A DNA stretch of 36,230 nucleotides from assembly GCA_012730105.1 (NCBI GenBank), contig JAAYBJ010000291.1, forward strand, positions 1 to 36,230, given 5' to 3'. The stretch comes from Candidatus Hydrogenedentota bacterium (GTDB lineage Bacteria > Hydrogenedentota > Hydrogenedentia > Hydrogenedentales > CAITNO01). The notes below the pieces were generated by a model. The model searched no databases. It was given only the letters and a program-made list of their open reading frames with translations, and was not told the DNA's origin. The translations under genes and the position numbers were made by a program. Shown here piece after piece: positions 7,956 through 16,541 of the stretch. The number at the start of each line of letters is the position of its first letter. Position 1 is the stretch's first letter.

Positions 7956-9518
7956 ATGCAAGAAATAATCGGTTTAAGCAACATCGACATCAGCATTATC
8001 GTGGTATACATGCTGGGTACGCTTGCCCTGGGCTTTTTTTGCACCCGGTACGTGGGCAATGCGGAAGATTTCTTTGTGTCCGGCAAGGCGCTGCCCTTCT
8101 GGGCGATCGGATTTTCCATTGTGGTCAGCGATATCGGCGCCATGGACTTTGTCGCCGTAGCCGGGGCCACCTTTCAGAACGGGGTGTCGGCGGCGAATTT
8201 TGACTGGATGGGATCCATGCCCGCCATGGTATTCGCCGCCTTCGTGTTCGTGCCTTATTTCTGGCGCACGGGCGTGTTCACGATTCCGGAATTTCTCGGG
8301 CGCCGGTACAACTCCGCGGTCCAGTTTCTCAACGCCGTGATCTGGGCCGTCGTGCTGTTTCTGAGCCTGTCCATCATGTTGTGGGTGTCGGCCGACAAAC
8401 TGATGCATACCGTGCTGGGCTGGGACGCGATGTGGTCGCTTTGGCTTATGGCCATTGTCACCGGCCTCTACACCTTTTCAGGCGGCCTGACCGCGGTGGT
8501 GTTCACCGACGTGGTACAGCTGGTGGTGATGTTTGTGGGCGGGTTCGGCCTGCTTACCCTGTCGCTGTGGGAGGTGGGCGGCTGGAGTTCCCTGCGCGAA
8601 CAGATTCTTGCCAAGGGCCCCGAATTTCAAAACCATTTCACCATCCTCCTGCCCCATGATACGACCGGGCCCTTCCCTTGGACGGGCATTGTTTTCGGCT
8701 TGGGCATCGTGCTGGCCATCGCCTACATGAGCGGTAACCAGGTCATTGTGCAGCGGACCCTGGGCGCCCGGACCGAGTGGGACGCCAAGGGCGGCATGCT
8801 GCTGGGCGGCTTTCTGAAATCCATGATTCCGCTGATGGTGGCCCTGCCCGGGCTTTGCGCCCTGGTGCTGGTGCCGCAACTGCCCATGGAGGAGGCGGAC
8901 CGGGCCGTGCCCGAAATGATCCGCCTGTTGATGCCGGCGGGGCTGCGCGGTCTGATGTTCGCCGCCCTGTTCGCGGCGCTCATGTCGAGCATCTCCGGCA
9001 CGCTCAATTCGGCAAGCACCATGTTTATCACCGACATTTGGGGCCAGATCCGGGGGTGGCTGGGCAGGCCGATGCTTACCGAACGCCAGGCGCTCCGCAT
9101 GGGCCGGGGCTTCACCGCGGCCTTGATCATTCTTTCCGGCCTCCTTGCCAAACCCATTGCGGACCGGGAAAGCATTTATGTGTTTATGCAGACGATCCTG
9201 AGCATGTTCCAGGGGCCGACGCTGGCCATACTTTTGCTGGGTATTACCTGGCGGCGCGCGACGCAATGGGGCGGCCTGGCCGGCCTGGCGCTGGGTGTCG
9301 CCTTTTGTTTCATTCTCAAGTACACCCCGGGACTGTTCACCTCGGATGATCCCTTCCTGTTCGTGGCCTGGTGGTCGTTCGTGTTTTCCATGGTTGTCAC
9401 CGTGGTGGTGAGTCTGATGACCCGGCCGGAATCGGACGAAAAGTTGCGGGGACTCACCTGGGGTTCGGTCATACACAGTGATGAGGCGCAGGCAGCCCTT
9501 CAAGAAAGGAACTCCTGA
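7956..9518 (+). CDS. Sodium:solute symporter (SSS family)
   Basis: This 520-residue polytopic membrane carrier should take up a small solute with Na+; the solute is not recognisable. The N-terminus (SNIDISIIVVYMLGTLALGFF), the DFFVSGKALPFW segment after the first helix, and the later SGTLNSASTMFITDIW followed by the R-x-G segment (LRMGRGFTA) are characteristic of the family, and about 13 hydrophobic helices are visible. The ATG at 7956 is chosen because GGAAGG lies six bases before it; a GTG at 7950 would overlap that site. It is the first gene of a tight four-gene set (7956-10648) behind a predicted sigma-54 promoter. Confidence 0.93.
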   Translation: MQEIIGLSNIDISIIVVYMLGTLALGFFCTRYVGNAEDFFVSGKALPFWAIGFSIVVSDIGAMDFVAVAGATFQNGVSAANFDWMGSMPAMVFAAFVFVPYFWRTGVFTIPEFLGRRYNSAVQFLNAVIWAVVLFLSLSIMLWVSADKLMHTVLGWDAMWSLWLMAIVTGLYTFSGGLTAVVFTDVVQLVVMFVGGFGLLTLSLWEVGGWSSLREQILAKGPEFQNHFTILLPHDTTGPFPWTGIVFGLGIVLAIAYMSGNQVIVQRTLGARTEWDAKGGMLLGGFLKSMIPLMVALPGLCALVLVPQLPMEEADRAVPEMIRLLMPAGLRGLMFAALFAALMSSISGTLNSASTMFITDIWGQIRGWLGRPMLTERQALRMGRGFTAALIILSGLLAKPIADRESIYVFMQTILSMFQGPTLAILLLGITWRRATQWGGLAGLALGVAFCFILKYTPGLFTSDDPFLFVAWWSFVFSMVVTVVVSLMTRPESDEKLRGLTWGSVIHSDEAQAALQERNS

Positions 9519-9520
9519 TC

Positions 9521-9799
9521 ATGGAAGCCAGAATCGAAGCGTTTTGCACGGCGGTATTCTACCCTTTTCTGAGCAGGATTTTTCATCCCATAAACGACCT
9601 TTTAAGCCCCATTTATCAGCCGTGGGCGACCATTACCGCCATTACTTTCTTTGTGGGAACCATGCTCTGGATCTGCCTGATTCTGAAGGAATCCTATGTG
9701 AATGAGGGCCGCCCGAACAAGCGCTGGTACAGCGATCTGCGCCTTTGGACCGTTCTGTCCATGCTGCCGCACGTGTTTGTTTATTTCTATTTTTATTAA
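9521..9799 (+). CDS. Small membrane protein associated with the symporter
   Basis: This 92-residue protein is not recognised. It has two hydrophobic segments, about residues 36-55 and 75-91, separated by a charged loop (KESYVNEGRPNKRW), and ends in a striking aromatic tail (FVYFYFY). It begins two bases after the symporter stop, so the two are almost certainly co-transcribed and probably coupled. By analogy with small subunits of other secondary carriers it could stabilise or regulate the symporter, but this is inference from position only. Confidence 0.7.
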   Translation: MEARIEAFCTAVFYPFLSRIFHPINDLLSPIYQPWATITAITFFVGTMLWICLILKESYVNEGRPNKRWYSDLRLWTVLSMLPHVFVYFYFY

Positions 9800-9809
9800 G
9801 GAAAAAACC

Positions 9810-10070
9810 ATGTCCCAAGCGATTGATAAGGATGTCAGGGAAAAGACTTCTGACAACGATATGGACAAGCGCGACGGTGAAACCAACATAGCGGTGGGCT
9901 TGTTCCTTTTTGTGCTTGGCATTCCCGTGCTGCTGGGCACGTTCTGGGCACTTGACCGTCCCCATGCCGCCTTTGTCAACGCCGTCTGCGGGGGGGTGCT
10001 CCTGCTCCTGGGCGCCGGTGTCGTGTTCCATGGCTGGCGGGGGTTCCGCAAGGCTACCAAGAAAAAATAA
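9810..10070 (+). CDS. Small two-helix membrane protein
   Basis: This 86-residue protein of unknown function has a charged, lysine/aspartate-rich N-terminus (residues 1-23), two hydrophobic helices (about 25-48 and 52-75) and a basic tail (RGFRKATKKK). AAGGA is seven bases before the ATG at 9810; the frame is open from 9702 but the upstream part overlaps the preceding gene. It lies ten bases after that gene, and its TAA shares its last base with the next ATG. The layout suggests an accessory protein of the symporter at the inner membrane. Confidence 0.75.
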   Translation: MSQAIDKDVREKTSDNDMDKRDGETNIAVGLFLFVLGIPVLLGTFWALDRPHAAFVNAVCGGVLLLLGAGVVFHGWRGFRKATKKK

Positions 10071-10648
10071 TGGACTCCCTGTATCTTCCCGCGCGGGTCG
10101 GCGCCGCCGACGCGGTCCGGCAATTCGGACGGCCGCGTTTCAGGAATCTTTTCGGCCTGTGGCGCGCGCGTCCCGTCAAAAGGACACCGGACGGACAAGC
10201 AGCCTCCCTGGAACTGGTCTGGATGCCCGCCTATGCGTTCCGGCTGGCTCTTTCCAAGGGAGAGATACGGAGTAGCACCTGGGTGTCGGTGGACGCCAGT
10301 TTCGGGGGATTTGCCCTGTTTGAACGGATGAATGTTCTCGAGGAGGGGGAACCGGAGGGCCCGTGTTTTCCCCCGGTCTTGCCTCAGGACAAAGCGGAGA
10401 CATTGGCCCGGCAGGGACTGCTCCGCTACGTGCTGCGCAAGCGCGGGGTCAAGCCGCAGATTGAGGCTACGGAAGACACGATTCTTTTTTATGCGCCGGT
10501 ATGGGTTTTTTATTTCTACCGTTCCGGCGGGCGAATTGACGTGGCCATCCTGGACGGGTATACCGGGGGTCCCATGGGCGGGCAAATGCGCGCCGCGATC
10601 GTCAATGCCTTCATTCGGAAACGGCAGGAAAGCGCCGTCTCTCCCTGA
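10070..10648 (+). CDS. Hypothetical protein, last gene of the symporter operon
   Basis: This 192-residue protein is not recognised. It has no signal peptide. It is mixed alpha/beta in character, with a basic N-terminal third, a motif-like stretch ILFYAPVWVFYFYRSGGRIDVAILDGYTG near residues 140-168 that looks like two beta strands with a hairpin, and a positively charged end. The start overlaps the previous stop as TAATG, a sign of translational coupling. The gene ends 32 bases before the convergent sigma-54 activator. A cytoplasmic regulatory or assembly partner of the symporter is possible but unproven. Confidence 0.75.
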   Translation: MDSLYLPARVGAADAVRQFGRPRFRNLFGLWRARPVKRTPDGQAASLELVWMPAYAFRLALSKGEIRSSTWVSVDASFGGFALFERMNVLEEGEPEGPCFPPVLPQDKAETLARQGLLRYVLRKRGVKPQIEATEDTILFYAPVWVFYFYRSGGRIDVAILDGYTGGPMGGQMRAAIVNAFIRKRQESAVSP

Positions 10649-10680
10649 AAAAGGAATTTATTTGCCTGCGGACCGGGCCT

Positions 10681-12075
10681 TCATGCGTCTTCCATGCCGC
10701 CGGACGGCGGCTCGATGTTGTATTCGCGCATTTTGCGCCACAGGGTGGAACGGGATATGCCGAGTTTCCTGGCCGCCTGGCTCTGGTTGCCCTTCAACAC
10801 CTCCAGCGCGTGACGGATGTGCTGTTCTTCCATTTCCGCCAGCGACAGGAGGGTTTCCCGTTTCTGGTAGGCCAGCGCGGGGCGCGCTGTGATGCCCTGG
10901 CGCATGTATTCCGGCAGGTCGATGCTGGTAATCCACTCGCCGTCGGCCATGATGACGGCATGGGCCATGATGCTTTCCAGTTCGCGAACATTGCCCGGGT
11001 ATTCGTACTGCTGCAGGTACCGCGCCGCCGTGGTGTCCACGCCCCGCACGTTCTTGTTGTGCCGGCCGTTATACAGCGCGAGAAAATGGTTCACCAGCGC
11101 GGGCAGCGCGTCCATGCGTTCGCGGAGCGGCGGGATGCGGATTTGAATCACGTTCAGGCGGTAATAGAGGTCCTCGCGGAATGCCAATGACTGCACCGCC
11201 TCCAACAGGTCGCGGTTGGTGGCCGCGATGACGCGCACGTTGACTTTTCGCGTCACCGGGTCCCCGACGGGCCGGATCTCGCCGTTCTGCAGCACGCGCA
11301 GCACCTTCGCCTGGGTGATGGGTTCCATGTCCCCCACTTCATCCAGAAAGAGCGTGCCGCCGTCCGCGGCTTCGAACAGGCCCATCTTGTCCGTATCGGC
11401 GCCGGTAAATGCGCCCCGGACATGGCCGAACAGCTCGCTCTCAAGAAGCGTTTGGGTTAAAGCCGCGCAGTTTACCGCCACAAACGCTTTGTCCCGGCGC
11501 GGACTCAGCCGGTGCAGGGTCTGGGCGACCACCTCCTTGCCCGTGCCGCTTTCCCCAAGCAGCAGCACGGTGCTGTCGGTGGGGGCCACCTTGCGGATAA
11601 GTTCCACCACACGGCGCATGGCATCGGTACGCCCCACCAACTCCTCGAACACGGACTGTTCATAGTCATCCAGGTGCAGTTCCGCCTGGCGGTTGTCCAG
11701 CGCTTTTTGCACCGCCAGCGCCACATCGGAAGGCGGGCTGGAACGGGGCAGATAAAAAAATGCGCCATGCCGGATGCCTTCCAGGGCCTTTTCGAGGTCT
11801 TCCATTTCAAAAAGCAACACCATGCGGGTGGACGGATTGCGTTGCTGCACAAAAGACACGAGATTGATATCGGCTTCTTTGCTTAAGGTCAAGTCCAACA
11901 CGATTACCGTCATTTCGCGACGGCTTACCGCGCGCAACAAACCGGCCATGTCATGGCAGCGTTCAATGGCCAGCTCGGGCCGTTCCACGAAACGCTCCAA
12001 AGTCATACCGAATTCGATATCCGGACTGGCTATGAGCAATCGCGCTCCCGTTGGCACTACGTTCTTGTTTCTCAT
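10681..12075 (-). CDS. NtrC-family sigma-54-dependent transcriptional activator with a degenerate receiver
   Basis: The 464 residues form three parts. The N-terminal receiver-like domain (about 11-128) keeps the phospho-acceptor position Asp61 in VIVLDLTL. It lacks the usual acidic pair (LLIASPD instead of a DD pair) and has Arg instead of the conserved Lys (FYLPRS, 111). The AAA+ domain has Walker A GESGTGKE (174-181), the sigma-54 contact loop GAFTGA (221-226), Walker B TLFLDEVGDM and the REDLYYRLNV sensor region. The C-terminus is a Fis-type helix-turn-helix (NQSQAARKLGISRSTLW). No histidine kinase adjoins it. It is convergent with the symporter operon, whose predicted -24/-12 promoter makes it the best candidate target. 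Because the receiver is impaired, activity may be set by ligand binding or expression rather than phosphorylation. Confidence 0.93.
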   Translation of the reverse strand: MRNKNVVPTGARLLIASPDIEFGMTLERFVERPELAIERCHDMAGLLRAVSRREMTVIVLDLTLSKEADINLVSFVQQRNPSTRMVLLFEMEDLEKALEGIRHGAFFYLPRSSPPSDVALAVQKALDNRQAELHLDDYEQSVFEELVGRTDAMRRVVELIRKVAPTDSTVLLLGESGTGKEVVAQTLHRLSPRRDKAFVAVNCAALTQTLLESELFGHVRGAFTGADTDKMGLFEAADGGTLFLDEVGDMEPITQAKVLRVLQNGEIRPVGDPVTRKVNVRVIAATNRDLLEAVQSLAFREDLYYRLNVIQIRIPPLRERMDALPALVNHFLALYNGRHNKNVRGVDTTAARYLQQYEYPGNVRELESIMAHAVIMADGEWITSIDLPEYMRQGITARPALAYQKRETLLSLAEMEEQHIRHALEVLKGNQSQAARKLGISRSTLWRKMREYNIEPPSGGMEDA

Positions 12076-12104
12076 TGAAGCACCCCGATTTTATTGATGG
12101 GAGT

Positions 12105-12133
12105 ATTGTATCACATTGAAGCACGCCCTGCAA
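12105..12133 (-). promoter_or_regulatory. Weak candidate promoter of the sigma-54 activator gene
   Basis: On the minus strand TTGCAG (12133..12128) and TACAAT (12110..12105) are 17 bases apart and about 30 bases before the start codon. The -10 is good (5/6) and the -35 poor. Confidence 0.3.
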
Positions 12134-12269
12134 TAAGCAAGAGTATACAGAATGAAATGGCAGCGGGAATACCCTTCATGGGACGTGTAGGACTTATAAG
12201 ACCTATATTACTTTTATGCTCTGGTATCCCTGTTGGTAGAGGAGGGTATCTGGGGCAATCCACTTTGGG

Positions 12270-12644
12270 TCAGACGTGTTCTTGCGGTTTCTTTGACCAG
12301 GATGTGAATACCAGGTGGAACAATTTCATTAACAGGAGTATGGGCAGCAGTGGTGCAAAACCGACCAGAGTAGCGACAAAGACAATAAACAAGATGGTTT
12401 TGTTGCCTTTGGAGCTTGTAGGTGACTTAAGCGTCTTCAGACTGTCTACCCAAAAGCCTGCAAGAAAAGGTATGTTGATAAAGGGCAGATAGGGTGTCAG
12501 TGTATTCGCCACATGACCGCAGTAGGGACAATAATAGATGTTCTCGGGAAGGGGCCGCAGACAGCGCAGGCATAAGGGAACTTCCGCTTCCCCGTCCCCG
12601 GAATCTTCTGTAGTGATTTTATCTTCTGTACTCATGCGAATCAT
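12270..12644 (-). CDS. Zinc-ribbon membrane protein
   Basis: This 124-residue protein of unknown role has an acidic N-terminus, a four-cysteine zinc ribbon (CLRC at 25-28 and CPYC at 39-42), and then a hydrophobic segment at about 82-112 long enough for one long or two short membrane helices. AGGAT sits eight bases before the ATG at 12644, which is preferred over an in-frame ATG at 12635. Its base composition is lower in GC than most neighbours. It lies alone between the sigma-54 activator and a lipoprotein gene on the other strand. A putative regulator or scaffold at the membrane is the most that can be said. Confidence 0.7.
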   Translation of the reverse strand: MIRMSTEDKITTEDSGDGEAEVPLCLRCLRPLPENIYYCPYCGHVANTLTPYLPFINIPFLAGFWVDSLKTLKSPTSSKGNKTILFIVFVATLVGFAPLLPILLLMKLFHLVFTSWSKKPQEHV

Positions 12645-12892
12645 TATAGGTATCCTATACAGATTGCGCAACTGTGGCACCTGATTTCATAGGCTTCGGC
12701 GCGTATCCGGCCTTCTGTCGGCGAACGTATTTCCTGGGTCAGGTTGAAAGCAAGCGGCCGGTTTCACTATGCTATACACCATTGACACCCCCGTCTAACA
12801 TGCAGTGCGCCCATGCAAGTGAAGTGAACTGACTGTCTGTGAGTGGCGTGTTGCCCTAAGCAACAGGCGGGTAACGCGATCAGGAGGTAGGT

Positions 12893-13405
12893 ATGGTAAG
12901 AGTATTAAATGTTTTAGTCGTCGGGATATTGCTGGCAGCGGTGTCCGGCTGCGAAACGATGCCCTGGAAGAAGGATACGATGCCTCCCGTGGAATTGCTT
13001 GACGAGACCAAGGCCGCGAGCGGTGGTGAGGATACGATGACCGGGCCTGCCGAAAAACCTGCCGCATTGCAGATGTCCACCAGCCAGCGCATCAAGGACA
13101 TTCCTCTTCCCGCAAAGGCCAAGGAGGATCTTGACCGCACCTATGTGTATGAGTCCTCCACGCTTCAGCTGGGGCGCATGGTGTATACCATACGCGCGTC
13201 GGTGAATGAAGTGGCCCAGTTTTACATTGACAACATGACGGCGGCCGGGTGGGAGCGTATTGACCTCAACCAGGCGGAAGGCGGCACAAAGATCCTGTAT
13301 CGGAAACCGGGCAAGAAACTTGATGTGTCCGTAATCCCACTCGGGGCAATGCGCGGCCAGCGCCTGATACTTCACCTGGTTCCGGACCAGGCAACGGGAA
13401 TGTAA
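12893..13405 (+). CDS. Lipoprotein of unknown function
   Basis: The 170 residues start with a lipoprotein signal: a hydrophobic run, then AAVSGC with Cys20 as the lipidation site. A low-complexity linker follows (21-60). A folded domain from about residue 67 (DIPLPAKAKEDLDRTYVY) carries the pattern of short lipoproteins that begin with a 'D-x-P-x-P' strand and contain an FYxxxMxxxGW helix (FYIDNMTAAGWERI, about 107-120). The exact function of that group is not known to me. The ribosome site GGAGG is strong, five bases before the ATG. It lies four bases before a second exported protein gene, so they form an operon. The 212-base gap upstream has a TTGAAA/TATGCT pair at 12744-12773 that could be its promoter. 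Confidence 0.85.
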   Translation: MVRVLNVLVVGILLAAVSGCETMPWKKDTMPPVELLDETKAASGGEDTMTGPAEKPAALQMSTSQRIKDIPLPAKAKEDLDRTYVYESSTLQLGRMVYTIRASVNEVAQFYIDNMTAAGWERIDLNQAEGGTKILYRKPGKKLDVSVIPLGAMRGQRLILHLVPDQATGM

Positions 13406-13409
13406 CTTG

Positions 13410-13883
13410 ATGCAATTTTTCCGCGTGGCAAGCATGGGTCTTCTCACGGCCTGCATATTCTGCGCATGTCAATCCCGGATAACATCGGACATCGGCCGCA
13501 TAACCGGCCTGACGATGAGCGATGAGGAGAAAATCGCGCTGGTCCTGGAAGATGTGCAGCGGGGCATGCAGAACCGTCGCGTCTACCAGGTACTTGCCCA
13601 CGTGTCCCACGGATACCGGGACCGGGCGGGCAGGGATTATGCCGCCCTGAGCGAAGATTTGAGCGCGTTGCTGCGCAATTACCGGAACATCCGCATCACG
13701 CGCGCGACCCCGACCATCCAGGTGCAGGGGGATCGCGCCAAGGTGATCGACACGTTCGGGACGAGCGCGGACGCGGCGGAGGCCCGGGAGAACCCGCCTG
13801 TCAACCTTCAGGGCCAGGTGGTCATTCTGATGGAACGCTATAAAGACACGTGGCAGATTTTGGAGTGGGGGCCGATAAGCTGA
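13410..13883 (+). CDS. Exported lipoprotein, NTF2/SnoaL-like
   Basis: This 157-residue protein has a short basic start and hydrophobic core, with cysteines that could be lipidated at LTAC (Cys15) or at Cys20. The mature part looks like an NTF2/SnoaL-type cone fold: helices with EEKIALVLEDVQRGMQNRRVYQVLAHVS, then strands (RITRATPTIQVQGDRAKVIDTF, QVVILMERYKDTWQILEWG). Such domains often appear in envelope proteins without a known reaction. The ATG at 13410 is preferred to the TTG at 13407. It directly follows the 12893 lipoprotein. Confidence 0.8.
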   Translation: MQFFRVASMGLLTACIFCACQSRITSDIGRITGLTMSDEEKIALVLEDVQRGMQNRRVYQVLAHVSHGYRDRAGRDYAALSEDLSALLRNYRNIRITRATPTIQVQGDRAKVIDTFGTSADAAEARENPPVNLQGQVVILMERYKDTWQILEWGPIS

Positions 13884-13993
13884 TTTTCCGGCGACATACG
13901 GGCCGGCGCGGGCGGTGTTGCGGCAAGGGAAGAAGAAGTCAACGATAACCAAGAAACGGCAGCCTTTATCCAGTTGGAGTGAAAGAAAAATCC

Positions 13994-14797
13994 ATGGCAA
14001 GACCCAAAAAGAAAAGCGCCTCTGTGAGCCATTTGCTGGTTCCTGAAGAGCCCAAAACGGAATGGCAGAAGTTCCTGGCGCACTTCGAAGAGAACATTAA
14101 ACTTTATGTGGCGGGGGCCTTGTTCGTCCTCATCTGTGTGGCGATAGGCGCCCTTATCCGGGTCAACATGCTTGTCAAGGAACAAGAGGCTATGACGCGG
14201 TATGCCGAGGCCGCTCTGGAAACGGACGCCGCCGCACGGCTTGAAAAATACCAGGCCATTGGCGACAGCGCGGGCCGGTGGACGGCCGAGATGCTGTACA
14301 TGAAGGGGGAGACCGCGGTGGAGGCGGGCGATACGGAGACCGCGCGCCAGGCCTTTGAAAAAGTGTTGTCCGATTATGGCGACAGCACCTATGCGGCGCA
14401 GGCCACCGACGGCCTGGCGTTTCTCGCATGGAACGAAGGGCGCCTTGAAGACGCGGTAAAAGAGTACGAAAAACTCGTCGGCCAATGGCCGGGCGAATTC
14501 GTGGCACGGCGCGCCCATTATTCCATGGGCCAGGTTATGGAGGAACTCAAGCGAACGGAGGACGCCATTGCCGCGTATCGCAAGCAGACCACCGTGTTTC
14601 CGGAATCCTCCGTGGCCCGGAAAGCGGAGGAGGCCCTGCAGCGCCTGGAAAAGGAATTCCCGGATTTGTTCCCGGATGACGCCGCTGAGGGCGAAGGAAC
14701 CGTCCCGGCCGAGGCGGGCGCCATTATCAGCGGCGCGGATGCGGCCCAGACCGGGGCCCTGGCCGTTGAAGGGCCTGCGCCCGCGGAAACTGAATAA
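13994..14797 (+). CDS. Membrane-anchored tetratricopeptide-repeat protein
   Basis: The protein has 267 residues: a basic cytoplasmic N-terminus, one membrane helix (about 36-56), then a periplasmic domain with TPR-like helix pairs from about 75 to 220 (for example EMLYMKGETAVEAGDTETARQAFEKVL and GRLEDAVKEYEKLVGQWP). The C-terminal 50 residues are acidic and alanine/glycine-rich, probably disordered. Topology and layout resemble YfgM/BamD-like scaffold proteins, so a role in envelope protein assembly is possible. A GTG at 13979 is an alternative start; GGAG lies between the two and does not decide it. Confidence 0.8.
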   Translation: MARPKKKSASVSHLLVPEEPKTEWQKFLAHFEENIKLYVAGALFVLICVAIGALIRVNMLVKEQEAMTRYAEAALETDAAARLEKYQAIGDSAGRWTAEMLYMKGETAVEAGDTETARQAFEKVLSDYGDSTYAAQATDGLAFLAWNEGRLEDAVKEYEKLVGQWPGEFVARRAHYSMGQVMEELKRTEDAIAAYRKQTTVFPESSVARKAEEALQRLEKEFPDLFPDDAAEGEGTVPAEAGAIISGADAAQTGALAVEGPAPAETE

Positions 14798-14862
14798 CGG
14801 CTTCCAACCGCGCAGCCGCTTTGTATTCTGTCGCGTTCAGCGGCGCAGGGAAAGCGAAAGTC

Positions 14863-16029
14863 GTGTCTGAAACGGATACACATACGCGCAGCCGCGCAGC
14901 ATTGTCGCTCATGGCCGCGAATGTCTGGCGCGTCTCGAACGTGATGGTCAACCGTTATCTCGGGCGTCCGCCCAGGTATCTTCCGGTGATCCTGTTATTC
15001 GTCACCGATCGCTGCAACCTGCGGTGCCGCATGTGCGGTGTTTGTGAACGGGAGGGCACGCAGGACACCAGTGGTGAATTGACCACGGACCAGTACAAGG
15101 CGGTGATCACGTCGGCCGCCACACGACTGGGCACCTCTCTCGCCTCCATAAGCGGCGGTGAACCGCTGTTGCGCGCGGACATTTTTGAGATTATCCGTTT
15201 CGCGGTGGACGCGGGGATTTCCACGCACATCTGTACGAACGGTCTGTTGCTTAACCGGGAGCGGGCCGAACGGTTGCGTGATGCCGGCATTGCCGCGGTT
15301 TCCGTGTCCGTGGACAGTCCGGATGCCTCGATCCATGAGTACTTGCGCGGGTCCGGTACCTTTCAGGGCGCCGTGGACGCCATTCAACTGCTTCGCGACA
15401 CGGCCCCGGACATCCAGGTCGGCATCAATTACCTGATTACCCGCCTGAATTACCGGAATATGACGGATATGGTCGCCTATGCCGAGCGGCTGGGGGTGCA
15501 GCAGATCAAGTTCGCGCCCGTTCATGCCAACCTGCTCCACCGGCTCAAAGCGAAATCGGAACTGGATGAATTGTATTTTGCTCCGGAGGATCTTGCCGAT
15601 CTTCAGCGGGAAATTGACCGTCTGAAAGAACGTTGCCGCACGACATGGCTGTCCACAACCTCCGCGACATTTCACGACGGCATCGTTTCTTTTTATGCGC
15701 AGCCCCGAAAGTTCAAGTGTTATGCGGGCTACATGGTCTGCGCCATCGGGCCCGCCGGACAGGTGGCGCCCTGCTGTGATATGGACAGCCCCTTTTCGGT
15801 CCAGGACAGGCCGCTGGATGTCATTTGGCGCGACCCGGCGTTTCATGAACTCAGGCGCAGGGTGGACCGGTGTGACGTGCCCTGCTGGGATACCACCAAC
15901 ACGGAACTGAGTCTGCGGCTGCAGCCGCGGACGCTGTTGCGCAACCTGGCAGCGAACTGGCGCGATTTGCGTTTTTATTCGGGTACACGGGGCAGACGGG
16001 CAAATAAACGGGAAAATACACACGAATGA
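14863..16029 (+). CDS. Radical SAM protein with SPASM-like C-terminus
   Basis: This 388-residue enzyme should bind a [4Fe-4S] cluster through CNLRCRMC (Cys51, Cys55, Cys58) and cleave S-adenosylmethionine. The SAM-binding SISGGEPLLR motif follows. The C-terminal region has a cysteine set (CYAGYMVC, APCCDMD, CDVPCWD) typical of SPASM-type auxiliary clusters. Many relatives modify peptides or act in envelope/sugar pathways; the substrate is unknown. The start is uncertain: a TTG at 14821, the GTG at 14863 (chosen; AGGG lies upstream) or an ATG at 14911. Its stop overlaps the next ATG as ATGA, so it works with the small membrane protein that follows. It does not resemble anaerobic sulfatase-maturing enzymes closely enough to assign that role. 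Confidence 0.85.
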   Translation: MSETDTHTRSRAALSLMAANVWRVSNVMVNRYLGRPPRYLPVILLFVTDRCNLRCRMCGVCEREGTQDTSGELTTDQYKAVITSAATRLGTSLASISGGEPLLRADIFEIIRFAVDAGISTHICTNGLLLNRERAERLRDAGIAAVSVSVDSPDASIHEYLRGSGTFQGAVDAIQLLRDTAPDIQVGINYLITRLNYRNMTDMVAYAERLGVQQIKFAPVHANLLHRLKAKSELDELYFAPEDLADLQREIDRLKERCRTTWLSTTSATFHDGIVSFYAQPRKFKCYAGYMVCAIGPAGQVAPCCDMDSPFSVQDRPLDVIWRDPAFHELRRRVDRCDVPCWDTTNTELSLRLQPRTLLRNLAANWRDLRFYSGTRGRRANKRENTHE

Positions 16030-16526
16030 ATGACGAAGACAAAAAAACAGCAGAGGCCGGCGGTTCGCTGAGTTTTCAGGATATTACCGCCGAGATCGGG
16101 GATGTGCAGTTGCCGTTGCGTGAGGACAGGACGGAAGCGGATCGACTTGACGCGACCGCGGATCTACCCGGTGGCACGGTGATTGTAAATGAGAAGGTGT
16201 CCCTCCCGACCTTTGAGGAAACCCTGAGCACGCGCGTGCTGACCGGGAGTTCTCCCAAACCGCGGCCCATGTGGCTGGACGGGGTAGTCAGTGTTGGACT
16301 GGGATTTCTGTTCCTGATCCCGATTGTACTGAATATGGGCCTGAGGCGCTATCAGCCCTGGATTTCTTTCATGATCATGCTGCTTGCCCTCGGGGGGGGC
16401 GCCTGGTCGCTTTTCGGACTTCAGGTGGAGAAGGAACCGGCGGGCAGAAAATGGTGTTTCGGGGTGGCGGTTGCCGGCTTAGTCGTGGCGTTTATCGCCT
16501 TTCTGATGCGCGCGCCGCTACGGTAG
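16026..16526 (+). CDS. Small integral membrane protein paired with the radical SAM protein
   Basis: This 166-residue protein has a hydrophilic, acidic N-terminal half (1-80) and three hydrophobic helices (about 86-104, 112-131, 143-162). No known domain is recognised. It overlaps the radical SAM gene by four bases (ATGA). The coupling suggests a joint role, perhaps recruiting the enzyme to the membrane, but this is inference. It converges on the 16542 lipoprotein gene with a 15-base gap. Confidence 0.75.
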   Translation: MNDEDKKTAEAGGSLSFQDITAEIGDVQLPLREDRTEADRLDATADLPGGTVIVNEKVSLPTFEETLSTRVLTGSSPKPRPMWLDGVVSVGLGFLFLIPIVLNMGLRRYQPWISFMIMLLALGGGAWSLFGLQVEKEPAGRKWCFGVAVAGLVVAFIAFLMRAPLR

Positions 16527-16541
16527 GGTGTCCGGCCGGAT

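Noticed and set aside
14863-16029. The radical SAM protein as the sulfatase-maturing enzyme
   Set aside because: Its cluster motif is CNLRCRMC rather than the usual aromatic form, the N-terminal extension is long, and it is 6 kb from the sulfatase in a different gene group.
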